A stretch of DNA of 64,000 nucleotides from Leclercia adecarboxylata (lineage in GTDB: Bacteria > Pseudomonadota > Gammaproteobacteria > Enterobacterales > Enterobacteriaceae). The position numbers and the translations under genes are program-made. The stretch is from contig NZ_CP040889.1 of assembly GCF_006171285.1 (NCBI RefSeq), forward strand, positions 310,001 to 374,000, read 5' to 3'. This document shows, one piece after another, positions 63,738 to 64,000 of the stretch. Under the pieces are notes generated by a model. It searched no databases, was not told where the DNA came from, and saw only the letters and a program-made list of their open reading frames with translations. Numbering within the stretch: the stretch's first letter is position 1; each line of letters opens with the position of its first letter.

Positions 63738-63798
63738 ATCATAGACAGCGCATTGTTAAGTTACTGTGAATTTACTCACAAATTGAAAACGGTTACAT
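63738..63798 (-). promoter_or_regulatory. mglBAC promoter: CRP site, Gal operator and -10
   Basis: A perfect CRP site TGTGA-N6-TCACA (63765-63780) is centred 41.5 bases before a predicted start near 63731, with -10 TATGAT at 63743-63738 (minus strand). Two bases upstream of the CRP box lies a GalR/GalS-type operator (63783-63798) matching 10 of the 12 fixed positions of GTGNAANCGNTTNCAC. The leader to mglB is about 212 nt and holds the palindrome gtgattaatcac (63692-63703). Confidence 0.85.
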
Positions 63799-63810
63799 CA
63801 CGACGAATTA

Positions 63811-64000
63811 TTAGTTAGTGATCGGCACCACAATTTGCCGTATGGCAACCGAGTGGCGACGCACTAAAGTCGGCATGAAACAGTGTGTTGCATTGATATC
63901 CAGCTTGCCGGCAGCCCCCTGTAACGCCAGCTCCGTGGCCAGGCGCGCCATAGAGGCGATCGGGTAGCGAACCGTCGTCAGCTGAGGGTCCGTGTAACGG
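63811..64000 (-). CDS. galS: GalS, LacI-family repressor, C-terminal end (partial)
   Basis: The last 62 residues, running off the window edge. The frame gives [20 protein letters not shown], then [19 protein letters not shown] and ends PITN. This is close to the E. coli GalS C terminus. GalS represses mgl and is encoded just upstream of mglB in E. coli as well. The C terminus is shorter than in E. coli. The stop (TAA, 63811-63813) lies 13 bases from the Gal operator. Confidence 0.92.
   Translation of the reverse strand, partial: RYTDPQLTTVRYPIASMARLATELALQGAAGKLDINATHCFMPTLVRRHSVAIRQIVVPITN

Overview
The window is a chromosomal segment of a gamma-proteobacterium of the family Enterobacteriaceae, most like the Enterobacter / Leclercia / Lelliottia group. 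The evidence is gene order: mdtD-baeSR, trhP-cyaR-yegS, fbaB-thiD-thiM, rcnB, mrp/metG, yehS, btsSR, mlrA, yohO, the osmF operon, bglX, dld, pbpG, yohC, yohD, yohF, mdtQ, dusC, yohJK, cdd, sanA and mglCAB-galS all follow the Escherichia coli order. Several E. coli loci are missing and other genes occupy the same junctions. GC content is high in the core genes and drops in the intergenic regions around the accessory insertions. No transposase, integrase, tRNA, rRNA or CRISPR array was found.

Layout. 1-2971 holds the end of the mdtABCD-baeSR envelope-stress efflux operon. 2982-6449 is a blue-light/biofilm module (bluR, bluF, ycgZ, ymgA, ariR) where E. coli has yegP. 6575-9665 holds trhP, the CyaR small RNA with its CRP site, an unknown small gene and yegS. 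9780-16141 is a six-gene operon on the minus strand: an enolase-superfamily enzyme plus a complete Opp/Dpp-type ABC importer. 16545-19410 holds fbaB and a TPP-riboswitch-controlled thiM-thiD pair. 19738-27145 is an accessory block: an unknown lipoprotein, dat-ddc (1,3-diaminopropane synthesis) and a wza-wzb-wzc capsule-export/tyrosine-kinase trio without glycosyltransferases. It sits where E. coli has rcnR-rcnA, leaving a solitary rcnB-like gene.

28059-48000 is core: mrp, metG, the pyruvate-sensing BtsSR system, the curli regulator MlrA, the OsmF glycine-betaine importer, bglX, dld, pbpG and small membrane-protein genes. mdtQ (47858-49276) is broken by one in-frame stop. 49417-53740 is a bgl-type beta-glucoside operon (bglG-bglF-bglB) with two antiterminator RNA targets, each paired with a terminator. 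53808-57919 holds dusC, yohJK, cdd (with two CRP sites 50 bp apart) and sanA. 58055-59862 is a HipA-like kinase gene followed by a HipB-like HTH gene, the reverse of the classical order, where E. coli has yeiS-preT-preA. The window ends with mglC-mglA-mglB, their CRP/Gal-repressor control region, and the 3' end of galS.

Themes: several units are sugar or nucleoside catabolic operons under predicted CRP control (cyaR, the enolase/ABC operon, cdd, mgl, possibly bgl). Two MlrA/BluR-type regulators in one window both bear on curli and biofilm control. The least understood parts are the inverted hipA-hipB pair, the enolase/peptide-type ABC operon, the small gene at 8299, and the capsule-export trio beside the diaminopropane genes.
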